A model generated the notes under the pieces. It made no database searches. It had not been told where the DNA came from and saw only the letters and a list, made by a program, of their open reading frames with translations. From Phascolomyces articulosus (Eukaryota; Mucoromycota; Mucoromycetes; Mucorales; Lichtheimiaceae), in contig JAIXMP010000074.1 in assembly GCA_025677815.1 (NCBI GenBank), positions 1 through 64,000 on the forward strand: a stretch of DNA of 64,000 nt. Direction: 5' to 3'. The position numbers and the translations under genes were made by a program. Below are positions 10,782 through 20,757 of the stretch, one piece after another (the stretch's first letter is position 1; each line of letters starts with the position of its first letter).

Positions 10782-12356
10782 GTATGCTTATCATGTGACA
10801 AATGTTTCCCACATTCGTCTTTTATCACTTTTCTCGTTTTCTTGGATAAGAAAGGGTTAAAGAAGAATGCAAAATATTGAGTTTTGAGCAAAGTAATATA
10901 TAATAACGATGGATTTTGGTAGCTATCAGTGCGATATGCAATATCGTAATTGTCTGAAGAAGTGTAAATTTGTAATGAAGGGTAACATGCTATGGTACCA
11001 ATAGTAAACAATAAAAGCAGTAGCAAATAAAACGCCACATCGATGAAGTTGCACAATGTAAACATGATAAACTATACACTAGTATGTGGAATATGAGCAC
11101 ATAGTAGGGACATTTGAATGCATTTAAATGCATTTATATGTATTTAACGGTACCTTATCATCATTTAAATGTTAATAAAGCTGGGGGGTTACCTTTATTG
11201 CCTTTGAACCCTTTAAACACAATTAAATGCATTTAAATGTAAATACAATCAAAGACAAAGAATCCGATGTTGACAAAAGCAACAACAATATGGTTCTTCT
11301 GTCGGATGTAATGGTCAGTTTATAATTGATGACATTTAAATATTCGAAGGAGTAGCACGTGTGATAGTGGCGTCATCCTTTTTTTACTCGAAAAAGATAT
11401 TGCAACAAAGTTAGTTTACATAAGAACTACCAGAAAAATAGATTGTTGTCATGTAGTAGTAAAACTTACATATTTATCTATTGTCACTGCCTGTGGGCAA
11501 CAAATATTTTTTAAGAATCAATGTATTGTTTTTTATTCATATTACGTCATAATAATAATAAGGTCTCTTTTCATTTTGCTTTCTAATAGCTGGATGAACA
11601 TATCCATTGTTTGTATCTAAGTTTAACATAAAATAACAAAGATTCTTACAACAAAGGTCATATTCTCATTATGCTCTTTATTGAACTGGTTTCGTTATTG
11701 GGTTTAACAATGGACAGGATTATAATGGTCCAGTTTCAGTGTTTTGACAACACTGCATTTAAATAGTATAAAAAGCCTTGAGTAGAATACCCATTAATAA
11801 CAATATCTCTTGTCTGTTGCATAATAACTGCTGAACCAAATGTATTCCACTTTATTGATCCTTCTCTTTTTTTTTCCTTATTCAAGTTGAAAAATAATAC
11901 AAATACCCAGCACAGGCTGTTGTCTTTATGAATATTCACAAACGCTCATCAGATGAATTACGATATGAATTATAAAGAGGTATCGAATATAAGATGACTA
12001 GTTATGTATTCTTTTGAGCGGTTTTAGAGTTTGGGCTTAAAATATTATCGTTTTGTGTAATCGTGTTTCTTCTGCATTGCACAAAGTCGTGGAGCTGGGC
12101 TTTTCCTTTCGTTTATACTAACTATCTTACTGCACACTTTTACCATATTGCTTCCTAGTCGTTCGGCAGCAGTGAACCAAACGTTCAACGGCATGATTAC
12201 AAGAATTCATATTATTCCAATTGATTTCTTTTCTAAATTGTCTGCATATAAACAAATATAATTCAATATTTATTTATGAGATGGGCTGACGATGAGCTTT
12301 AAAGTTTGGGCTTAGTTACTTGAAAATTGTCACACAAGTTTTAGTGTGAAAAAGGT

Positions 12357-12367
12357 ATATTTATAAA
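12357..12367 (+). promoter_or_regulatory. TATA-like box conserved upstream of HET B
   Basis: TATATTTATAA sits 290 bp before the HET B ATG. It is preserved at equivalent places in block C (30342-30352, reverse) and block D (61762-61772) within GAAAAAG-TATATTTATAA. It is absent from block A, whose homology starts further downstream. Confidence 0.4.
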
Positions 12368-12566
12368 ACGTTATTTTTTTTCTGTTCTTCTGTACGTACT
12401 AAAAACACAGCTTTTTCACTTTTCAGTTTCTATTTACCACTTCCATCACTGCCTTCCATCTGACAGAAAATTCTTAAAGAACGCGTATTTAATACCATTA
12501 AAATTCATCACCATTGTATACTCTCTTGCAATTTTTACAATAGTACCATTGGTTTCTTCTTTATCT

Positions 12567-12651
12567 GTGAGTAAACACCTTTCTTTTTATTTCTATTATC
12601 TACAATTATATTAAAACTAACTTTTCAAACTTATTATATATATAATCATAG
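12567..12651 (+). other. Probable 5'UTR intron of HET B
   Basis: GTGAGTAAACACC opens and ATAATCATAG closes an 85-bp stretch that ends 5 bp before ATG 12657. Both boundaries are kept in D (61977-62062), and the acceptor side is kept in C. Copy A retains only the 3' part of this intron. Confidence 0.45.
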
Positions 12652-12656
12652 AAAAA

Positions 12657-14291
12657 ATGTATATTACCTACGAGACGGCACAATCTGTACGTGGACCTGG
12701 TTCAAGAGGATATATCAAGCATTCCCAACCACCCGTAACAATTCCCAATGAATTTCCCAAAACAGACTTTATACCTAGCAAACTTGTTCGTATTTCTGAC
12801 ATGAAAGTAGTCGATGGATCTCAAGTCAACGAAGGTTACTGCGCATTATCATATTCGTGGAATCAATCTGGAAATATTTTACTTGATATAATCACTAAGA
12901 AATATAAACGAATCGATGAAGGCAAGCACGAGATTATTTCTTATGACAATATTTATCCTGATATGATTATTCCTCAATACAAAACACGTCATAATATGAA
13001 ACTGCGCAAAATATATAAAGTTTTCGAGATAATGGAGTATAATAATTATTACTTTACAAGCACAGTTCAATTCGTCAAATTTGAAGTCATCATTCAGCAA
13101 TTATGTCAACAATTTAACATCAAATATATATGGTACGACCAATTATGCATCAATCAGGACAATCAAGAAGAAAAACAACGTGAAATACACAACATGCATC
13201 ATATATACGAAAATGCTTATTGCACCGTTGCACTTGTACCTGATTACTCTCGATCAAATTTTGCTATAATTCCAAGCACAAAAGAATATTTCAAACGTTT
13301 ATGGACTTTAGAAGAAGCAATAAAGTCGAAAAGAATATTATTTGTCGGAAGAAATGTACATCATTGGGAAGATATTATGTTTGAAATAGATCTTTTAACA
13401 AAATCATCTTCTGAACTAAGCGTTTCGCAAATTCTATATCATGCACATCAACGAACAAGCACCAAAGATCACGACCGTGTTTTTGCACTCATCCATCTTT
13501 TCCCAGAATTTATGGACGAAATCAACATTGATTACGATCAACCATTCGAAGACTTGATGATTCAATTTTATGGTCTCTTAGCAAAAAAAGGCATCAGCAT
13601 TTTGTATTTTGATAGAATAAGGGGCAGATATTTTAAATCAACAATCAAAAAATACAATTTTTTGCCATCATGGACCGGTGTTAATGGTAAACACATTTCA
13701 GATAATATAACGACCTCATTTCAAAATTACGATATAATTGGAAAAACAATGCATGTTACAACTACTTTTATTACAAACAACCAATCCATCGATGATGACA
13801 ATTTAACTATACGAGAAGAAGATATACCAACAATGCCTGACGATATCAATGATTTTGGTGATAAACGCAACTATTGTTTGTATATACTTGTTCAACTACC
13901 TAAAGCAAAAGAAATGAAAAGAATCGATTTGGGTTATTATGGTCGTTATTCTAATTTTAGTAGAAAATCATTTCTCGATAAAATCTCTAAAGAACTTCAA
14001 CACTTTTCAAGATTCATGGAGATAAAAAAGGAAAACTTGTGCTGGTATAACATAGGAGGTGGTTATCATGGACTTTCAACATTTAATTTTGAAGGATTAA
14101 CAGATGGTTTGGATGACTCTTCTGCACATTATGTCATCCTTTCGGAAATTTCGTTTAATAGCCGATATCCCGTCATAAAAAAGGAACAAGGAGAAGAATT
14201 CTATAAAGCTATTGGATGTTGTAAAATAGAAAGGAATGAAGATTTTTTCTCTGACTGTAATTTAAACAAAGGAACATTTTTGATTCAATAA
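12657..14291 (+). CDS. HET-domain protein copy B, intact
   Basis: A single uninterrupted frame of 544 residues runs from ATG 12657 to TAA. The HET core spans about residues 62-225: CALSYSWNQSG (62-72), IKYIWYDQLCINQDN (155-169), NMHHIYENAYCTVAL (179-193) and YFKRLWTLEEAIKSK (211-225), then HDRVFALIHLFPEF. The C-terminal half includes FLPSWTGVNG and NYDIIGKTMHVTT, and is shared only by the paralogues here. HET domains mediate non-self recognition and regulated cell death in filamentous ascomycetes; the same function here is inferred. Residues about 95-140 (before VKFE) are a segment present in B and C but missing in A and D. It lies in a complete duplication block with TATA-like box, 5'UTR intron and long 3' flank. 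Intronless coding and an intact frame suggest a live copy. Confidence 0.88.
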   Translation: MYITYETAQSVRGPGSRGYIKHSQPPVTIPNEFPKTDFIPSKLVRISDMKVVDGSQVNEGYCALSYSWNQSGNILLDIITKKYKRIDEGKHEIISYDNIYPDMIIPQYKTRHNMKLRKIYKVFEIMEYNNYYFTSTVQFVKFEVIIQQLCQQFNIKYIWYDQLCINQDNQEEKQREIHNMHHIYENAYCTVALVPDYSRSNFAIIPSTKEYFKRLWTLEEAIKSKRILFVGRNVHHWEDIMFEIDLLTKSSSELSVSQILYHAHQRTSTKDHDRVFALIHLFPEFMDEINIDYDQPFEDLMIQFYGLLAKKGISILYFDRIRGRYFKSTIKKYNFLPSWTGVNGKHISDNITTSFQNYDIIGKTMHVTTTFITNNQSIDDDNLTIREEDIPTMPDDINDFGDKRNYCLYILVQLPKAKEMKRIDLGYYGRYSNFSRKSFLDKISKELQHFSRFMEIKKENLCWYNIGGGYHGLSTFNFEGLTDGLDDSSAHYVILSEISFNSRYPVIKKEQGEEFYKAIGCCKIERNEDFFSDCNLNKGTFLIQ

Positions 14292-15343
14292 AAATGAGCG
14301 ATTGATATAAATAGTTTTACACAATTGATTAAACTCATGTTCATTTTTAAAATATCACAACTCAGAATACAGCAAAATAAATACTTGACTGTTCAATAAA
14401 TCGATAATTAGCCTAATAGGTTTAATGAATAATATTGTTTGTCAATATCTGGAGGGTCCTTGATGTATATCCTGATGAAGTCAACAACTACATGTTAGGA
14501 ATAGTCGGGTTTTGAACGAGCGTGCAAATATGTGGTAATATTCTTTGAAACATAATAGATGGACTGATTCAACAAGCAACATCAAAGACCCAACTTTGCA
14601 ACACATCTGGCTAACACAATGTCGCAGCCAATATCTAAAATTGCCTAAGGTTTGTCCATCACTGTCACCAACCAGGACGTACTATAATTAAACAAGAAGG
14701 AAAATACATAATTGAAAATCCAATGGTTACTCAAAACATAGTGGCGTTTCTCAATCATGTTCCTGAATTATTTCAGTAGTAAACTTAACCACCCTTAAGA
14801 AGCTTTTAAAAGTTCTACTACACACTACTGAAAACAGTTTTCAAAAAGGACATTTCCTTACATATTTCAAATTCTGAACCTTCCAATAATAACTCACCAA
14901 TAAGAATGATGTGGCCACTAGTTTCCAAGAAACATGGTGTTACCACTATGGCGATGATCCTCACTTGTAAACAGGCATGAAATAAGAAACCAAGCTTTGA
15001 ACAATAAAAAAGTTACTTAAGGCGTATCGTTGTAAATAGAACAAATAAAGGATCTCAAATCTGGTAGCAATAAAGTATAGTAATCCTCCATGTCTGCTAC
15101 TCAGATAACAAGCTGATGAACCTACATACGTATTACTGAAATGTGGGAAAGTAATTATTGTTGCTGTAGAATTCCAAATTGAAATTCTGTACAGGGCGAA
15201 TATTTGTGATGATGCCTGTTATTTGATGGTTTTGAGCCATTATCGCGTGTTGGTAAGTGCGTCGTTATTATTTTTTTCCATAACATTGCAGGTAATAATA
15301 TTACCACTGTTACTAAAAAAAGGACCATATACCACAATATTAC
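14292..15343 (+). repeat. 3' flank of HET block B
   Basis: Homologous to the A, C and D 3' flanks. Beyond about 15020 similarity continues only with C (27378-27715, reverse). It carries the conserved hairpin at 14771-14833 and leads into the pogo-like terminal sequence at 15346. Confidence 0.75.
14771..14833 (+). other. Hairpin with covarying stem, block B
   Basis: TTTCAGTAGT (14771-14780) pairs perfectly with ACTACTGAAA (14824-14833). Relative to block A, stem position 2 has changed from C-G to T-A with pairing kept. Confidence 0.45.
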
Positions 15344-15345
15344 TA

Positions 15346-15512
15346 CAGTCAACCCTCGCCTGTTCCACCCCTGTTGTGGAGGCGGAGAGGTTCTACGTTA
15401 ATACAGCTTTTTATTGAGATTGTCACCTTGTAACTGCGATAAACGCAAATTTGATCAAACCAGTGTTGAGGTAAAATAGCCTAGTAATGTGCAACAAAAT
15501 TAGTACCAGATC
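15346..15512 (+). mobile_element. Pogo/Tc1-mariner-like transposon end (relic), block B
   Basis: After a TA dinucleotide (15344-15345) comes CAGTCAACCCTCGCCTGTTC, which resembles the CAGT-x-x-ACCCTCG terminal inverted repeats of pogo/Tigger-type elements. The matching end in block C is at 27377 on the reverse strand. No transposase frame and no second TIR were found. A 33-bp piece at 15435-15467 is inverted relative to the C copy. Classification rests on the TIR motif and the TA alone. Confidence 0.5.
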
Positions 15513-16179
15513 TTTATCTCTCGATATTGAATGGCTATGAATTTGAGCCAAGAGTGTCTCGGTATCCGTATATAAAGGGTGTGATGTTGTAGTGTCTATA
15601 AGAAATACTTTCTTTTGTTTTATGTTTTTTATTATACGTTTGTTGTTATCATGGATGACTATATCGCTGTCAATAATAATAGTACCATCACCACGATGAA
15701 AAAATTGTACTTTTTCAAAACTATATGGTAAGTGACCGTGCTGCACATATCAACTAACTAAATGGCATGACCGGCGCAAATAAATCAGAAAACAATAGTG
15801 ACTTGTGACCATTTACTTCTCACTCCCTCTGATCCAAACAATCGAACTTGGCTCTTTCCCGGTAGTACCGCTGAGCATATTGATTGGCCATGCCATGTAA
15901 AAAATATTCCTTCATTACTTTGACGTTAAACCAAGTGAAATTGAACATCTTTATTTATCACAAGCGAAATCAATAAAAAAACAAGTCCCAAAAGTGGCTA
16001 TTTTCTAGCGCTGGCTGCAGACTTTTGAAACCACTGATTTCTTCCTTCCTCTATGCGCACGCGATTATCATAAAGCTCCCAGTTGATGCAACACTAAATA
16101 AAAGGTTGTTTTTACGTGGTAAGTATTTGTTGATTGACTACGATTATTTATTTTTTCTTTTCACTAGAATTCTTTGAAA
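15513..16179. other. Intergenic, no gene seen
   Basis: A 107-codon minus-strand open frame (15746-15423) overlaps the transposon end and lacks recognised motifs apart from a faint resemblance to retroelement C-terminal ends, so it is not called. The rest is AT-rich and unremarkable. Confidence 0.4.
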
Positions 16180-17630
16180 AAACTGACCACACGTCGTGGA
16201 ACTTGCTAAATTGTATCGAAGACTTAGTAAAGTCTTCACTGGGATTTCCAAGTGCCATGCCCACAAGCGAATATCCCACGATATTGCTGTATTAAAGAAT
16301 ATTCATCAAGAAGACATGACACTTCAAAATGCTGTGTGAGCTATTGACAAAGAATTGAAGGTAAAAAAAAAAAAAGATCAAAATTCATGGTGTGGAGCTA
16401 TTCAACCAATACCTAATATTATAAATTGCTTTATAGAATTTGAAGAAAAAGAAAATGAAGCTGTTAACATTTTTTGGAATGAGCAAAGATCTAACTATGT
16501 TAGACCCATCCGCAGGGAGAGTTGTTACAAAATTGTTAAAATAATTAATTTAACAGCCCGCTCAACAACTCTGAGTAACTTAGCCCGTTTCTTGCAGTGG
16601 ACGTTGTTAAACAAAGTGTTAAGTGTTAATATTCATGTCGTGCGTTGAATAAAATAGATGGAGGCTGAATAAAAAAAAAAATGTTTTCTCTAATCTTTAT
16701 CACAAAAATAGATCCTACATTTTTTAAAAAACTTAAACTAAGACGAAATAATGATGAGCAATTAGAACAGAACAGCATTCGCCTTCGACAAACTGTTGCT
16801 CACATATTATAACGATCTCGAGATAGACGACTTTCTGCTTCTGCTAGATATCAAAGCAGCAACAGCGGGAATGTTGGTTGGAGTAGTAGGTGTCGAGGTG
16901 GTCATCTTAAATGGAAGTGAAGTAAAAATATTATTTCTCAAACTATTTTTTATTTTTTTATTTTTGAAAGTCAAGCAGTCGTGAAGCTTAACAGTTTTTG
17001 TGAAAAAAGTTAGAAGCTGTTAAAATTAACAACTCGATAACAACAACCGTTGTAACAACTCCCGCTGCGGATGGTCTTAGAGCATTAGCTGAAAAGCGTA
17101 CAAAAATGGTAACTTTAAAATTGATAATGATAATTATCATGATTATAATAACAAACGAACCATTGGCTTTTATATTTTATAAAGGTCCAATTCCAAAACG
17201 TGACTATTGACTTCATGGCTACTACGGCAAAAGCAGTGACAGAGGAAAAAGTTCTTGCCGGTGATGCGGATGAAAGCGAACAAGCATCTTCATCAAAAGG
17301 ACACCCAATTTCAAGTTCGGCAGAAGCCACGTTAAAGAGACATCGCATGGTATGTTAAAATAACACCCATATTTATTCTTTTGTTTAATTGATGATAATT
17401 GGTAATGATTTATAACAATTAATAACAACCAATTCCAATAAATACGAAATTTAGAATCATCCAACTGTGTCAATCGAAGAAAATGATGGATTGTTTTTCA
17501 CCACCAATCCCCTTTCGATTGGAACTCACATCAAACAACAAACATTATTGATCCATCAAAACATTTACATAAAAGGTGTCCGATTAAGTAGTCGCCAAAG
17601 AAAACTATTGGTGTAAGTGAAATAAAAATG

Positions 17631-17686
17631 AATTGGATTAGGCTGGACCGAATTGGATTAGGCTGGACCGAATTGGATTGGCTTGA
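17631..17686. repeat. 20-bp tandem repeat
   Basis: AATTGGATTAGGCTGGACCG occurs at 17631 and 17651, with a partial third copy from 17671, inside an intron-like part of the decayed gene. Confidence 0.8.
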
Positions 17687-18980
17687 ATAAACTAATTAAA
17701 CGCACCTATTTTATTAGCGCTGGGCTTTCATCTAGATTAAAATTTATATTTATTAAGGTGGAAGGCTGAATTGACCTGCGCCTATAGGCATATGGTCGCT
17801 TCCTTGTGGTACTTTTAGATGAGATTATATATGAATGAAGATTTGTTGCATTAGCTGAAAACCTCTCATTTAGGAGGAAAAGCTAAGCTAGAGTAAGTAT
17901 TGAGGGTAATAGTACAATGGAGGAAAGAAGAAGCGAGAAAGATAAGGGTTTATGGGACGGAGCGGAATAAATGGAAAGGGGAGGGGAAACTACTTAAGTG
18001 TTTTCTTGAATCGAACTAACGGTGATTTGGGATGGCAATGGTGGCTCTTCAGGTTCAGGTTCATTTTCTTCGTAGTCATCTTCAGAGTGACTTAGTCGGT
18101 CAATTTCTCGAAGAGCACGAATCAGGACGAACCAACAGTTTACCTGAGCTTTCATCTATCCTCGATATTTCGGATAATTCAAGTTCATCACAACGGTCAC
18201 TATTTCTTGCCAACAATTGGGAAGGCTTAAAAACTTATTACGAAAAAAGTACCCGATTCCGCTTGATGCCCTGCCTAGTAATACTGATCAAGCATAGACT
18301 ATATTAACTGCGGTATAGTCGTTATCTTTTGCAATCTAATATTATTTACAAGCCATTTATAATAAGATTAATGCCAACGCGTACTTTAATAGGTTTCAAA
18401 GTCATCCTTGGACATAGGATCAAATATGGTTCAAAAGCTCCTATCAAAAACCTCATCCACCACTGACGAGAGAAACTTTTATAAAATCATGGAGCATGTG
18501 TAAGCTGAAATAAATAAACTAGTGGGCTCACTGGTTGGTTGATTGGTTGGTATGATATATTCTAATTTTTTTTCATCTTAGTATTGAAGTCATTGAAAAC
18601 TACCAGCATTTATTGAAAATGGCCACAAACCCATCCATGTATACAGAGCAAGATTATTCGCAAAATCTCTGGTCGAGAAATTTTACTCTTACCTTCAGAA
18701 ATTCAACCGTTCGAATGAAAGCGTAAGTGACATCCATTGTTTTTTGTTTTTATGTCCGTCGCTAAAGGTATAAGCCGTCTGTGATGACATTATGGTTATT
18801 GTGTATAACAAAAAAAATATTGGCTGGCTTATATAGGGGTGAACCAGTACCATTGACTGGCACTTTAAACAAAGGAGATTTATATCCGAACCAAAAAAAA
18901 TATATTTGGATTCAAAGTCGATTGCCGGCTGTTAGTGGATATTACCAATGAAGAGAATGATATAATTCCATTTGAAGTGG

Positions 18981-19863
18981 TGTAATCCCCAGTGATTTCA
19001 TCTCCTCCTTTTCTTCCTTTTTTTCTTCTTTCTTCTTCTTTTCTTTTCATATATATATATTACTTATCATCATTATCATTATTTTCATTATACTTCTCTT
19101 GTTATCAATATTATTATTTTATTTCAATTATATTATTATCATCAGTTGTACTTTTTTATAATTATCATTATTTTGTATTGGAAATAGCAGTGAATATATA
19201 TAAAGCCGAAGGCCCTTTTTTTCCACTTGCGCAATCAACTTATTGGTTATGCATCCATCCATAATTGTGTAACTTGCATATTTTACCTGAATCTGACCTT
19301 AATATCCAATATTGAGTCTTTTAATTGTGAAATGATGTTACTTCTTGGTCCTGTTCTACCTTCTTGCCATTCCATCACTTTCGACATTATTCTCTATTAC
19401 CAAGAATCTTGGCCAACCAATAACCTTCTGTCTCATTTACATATACAATACGATTGGATATTATTCCCTGCCAAGTTGTCTTCTGCCAAGAATAATTGGT
19501 TGGTGCACTGCTTTGGAAAAAGTATAAAAGGCCAGGATTTTTGAACTGAAATAAATTATCGAATATTTTACTAAAAGAATAAATTAACATTCTTGTTCCT
19601 CGATCACTCAAATACTGAATAATCATATTTGCTTTATATTCTTGATACAATCATCTCCACCCAATTGCTTATCAAAAGGCTTTATTTTAATTAATCACTT
19701 GATCCAATCAACTCACATACAAGTCTTCTAATTTCTACAATAATTGAAGACCATTTTATTAAATACTTCGTTGTAGTATACGTTAATTACTACTAGTGTT
19801 CACTATATTAAACTACCTATACCTGTAATCCACCTAAGTCCTATCTTAAAACTAAGGGTTACA
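18981..19863 (+). mobile_element. Solo LTR (883 bp) with 4-bp target-site duplication
   Basis: The segment starts TGTAATCCCC and ends GGGTTACA, giving the TG...CA termini and imperfect terminal inverted repeat typical of LTRs. It is flanked by GTGG on both sides (18977-18980 and 19864-19867). Removing it reconnects the host gene's reading frame in the middle of a conserved motif. An internal promoter-like GTATAAAAGGCC (about 19520) fits an LTR. No gag-pol remains, so the internal region was probably lost by LTR-LTR recombination. Confidence 0.72.
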
Positions 19864-20211
19864 GTGGCCAAGGATGATGAAGACAAAAAGATCATCAATA
19901 ACATGGGCAAGGTTATAAGAGAAGTCAAAGATGTTCTGAATCAATTGCATAGCAATATCCAAGGATCGTAATGAAGTTTTTTGTTTCATAATTCAAATCT
20001 GGTAAGAATATTCATACATGCTATAGATTTGTTTACCTATATATTAAAATGTCAGTTATATGACCTAATATTTCTGGAATTGTTGAGGGTATAATCAACA
20101 GGTGCAAACTGCAATATATCCACTATTTATCTCGACTCTGATGGTCTCTACGTTGTTCCCCCGTGGCATGAATTTTCGTTACCATTGAATATGAATTAAG
20201 TTTTTATTCCC

Positions 20212-20757
20212 TTTGTACATCAACAGCAACACCTCAATCGCTATATTATAATATAGACAAACCATTGAACGCTGTGTGTATATACTTTTTATAGAGGCAA
20301 AAATAATATATATCCAGAATTGTTGCCACCATAACTTTGTTACCTATATTGTAATTTTAACCTTTAAATTTATGTTACTGAATTCAAAAATATAATAATT
20401 ACATATATTTGTTTATCTTAAGCAACTATTTCAATAGTTACCTCCTGGGCAATATAATATGATAAGTATTAAATCCCACTGTGAAATAGGATCAAATAGG
20501 GAAACAGCACTATTTATGGATAATTTATAATGTAAAGGAAAATTACAATACACACTTTTTTTTTGGTTCCTGGACAACTTTTTTTTTGGTTCCTGGACAA
20601 CTTTTTTTGATTGGTTTAAAATGCATGAATCACACTGATTATCTTTAGGTCTTTGGATGGAAGTTCATGGTGACTCCGAATCGATAGCCCCTCTTATTTT
20701 TCTTTTTTCAAACCTTGATTACCCAAAACGATACAACAATAGAAACGATCCCCCATA
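20212..20757. other. Intergenic upstream of the carrier gene, with a tandem repeat
   Basis: AT-rich. It includes two identical 23-bp units (20555-20577 and 20578-20600: C, nine T, GGTTCCTGGACAA) plus a partial third. The carrier promoter must lie within this region. Confidence 0.6.

Larger units (their letters stand above)
11420..12656 (+). repeat. 5' flank of HET block B
   Basis: About 1.2 kb upstream of HET B is homologous to 60878-62078 (block D) and, inverted, to 31300-30051 (block C). The shared start is near the GTAGTAGTAAAAC motif. It contains the presumed promoter, 5'UTR and 5'UTR intron of HET B, and an antisense open stretch (11736-11939) also recognisable in C. Confidence 0.75.
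16180..20211 (+). pseudogene. Decayed multi-exon gene of a fungal multicopy family, split by a solo LTR
   Basis: Successive coding-like segments with splice-like borders run along the plus strand: VELAKLYRRLSKVFTGISK (about 16196), ADGLRALAEKRTKM ending at GTAAC (about 17108), VQFQNVTIDFMATTAKAVTEE (17186-17348; first 20 residues VQFQNVTIDFMATTAKAVTE), NHPTVSIEENDGLFFT (17455-17612), PELSSILDISDNSSSSQRS (about 18137), SKSSLDIGSNMVQKLLSKTS (about 18394), IEVIENYQHLLKMATN (about 18583), GFKVDCRLLVDITNEENDI (about 18910), AKDDEDKKIINNMGKVIREV (from 19868) and STIYLDSDGLYVVPPWHEF (about 20119). Breaks include TGA after LQNAV (about 16338), stops near 18268-18305, a frameshift at the A-run near 18893 and the LTR at 18981. 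I recall this layout from repeated uncharacterised proteins of Mucoromycota. The motif D-I-I-P-F-E-V-A-K is reminiscent of PD-(D/E)XK nucleases (inference). Confidence 0.6.

Noticed and set aside
10760..11065. 101-codon minus-strand ORF near the palindrome cluster
   Set aside because: Its ends run through the inverted-repeat sequence, composition is Leu/Phe-rich by chance, and nothing recognisable is encoded.
15423..15746. 107-codon minus-strand ORF beside the pogo-like end
   Set aside because: A faint resemblance to the C-terminus of LINE-type reverse transcriptases (IDSDIVIHDN...VFLIDTTTS) is too weak, and the frame crosses the transposon TIR region.
18002..18022. GAATCGAAC motif resembling a tRNA B-box
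   Set aside because: No matching A-box or foldable acceptor and anticodon arms at the right spacing.
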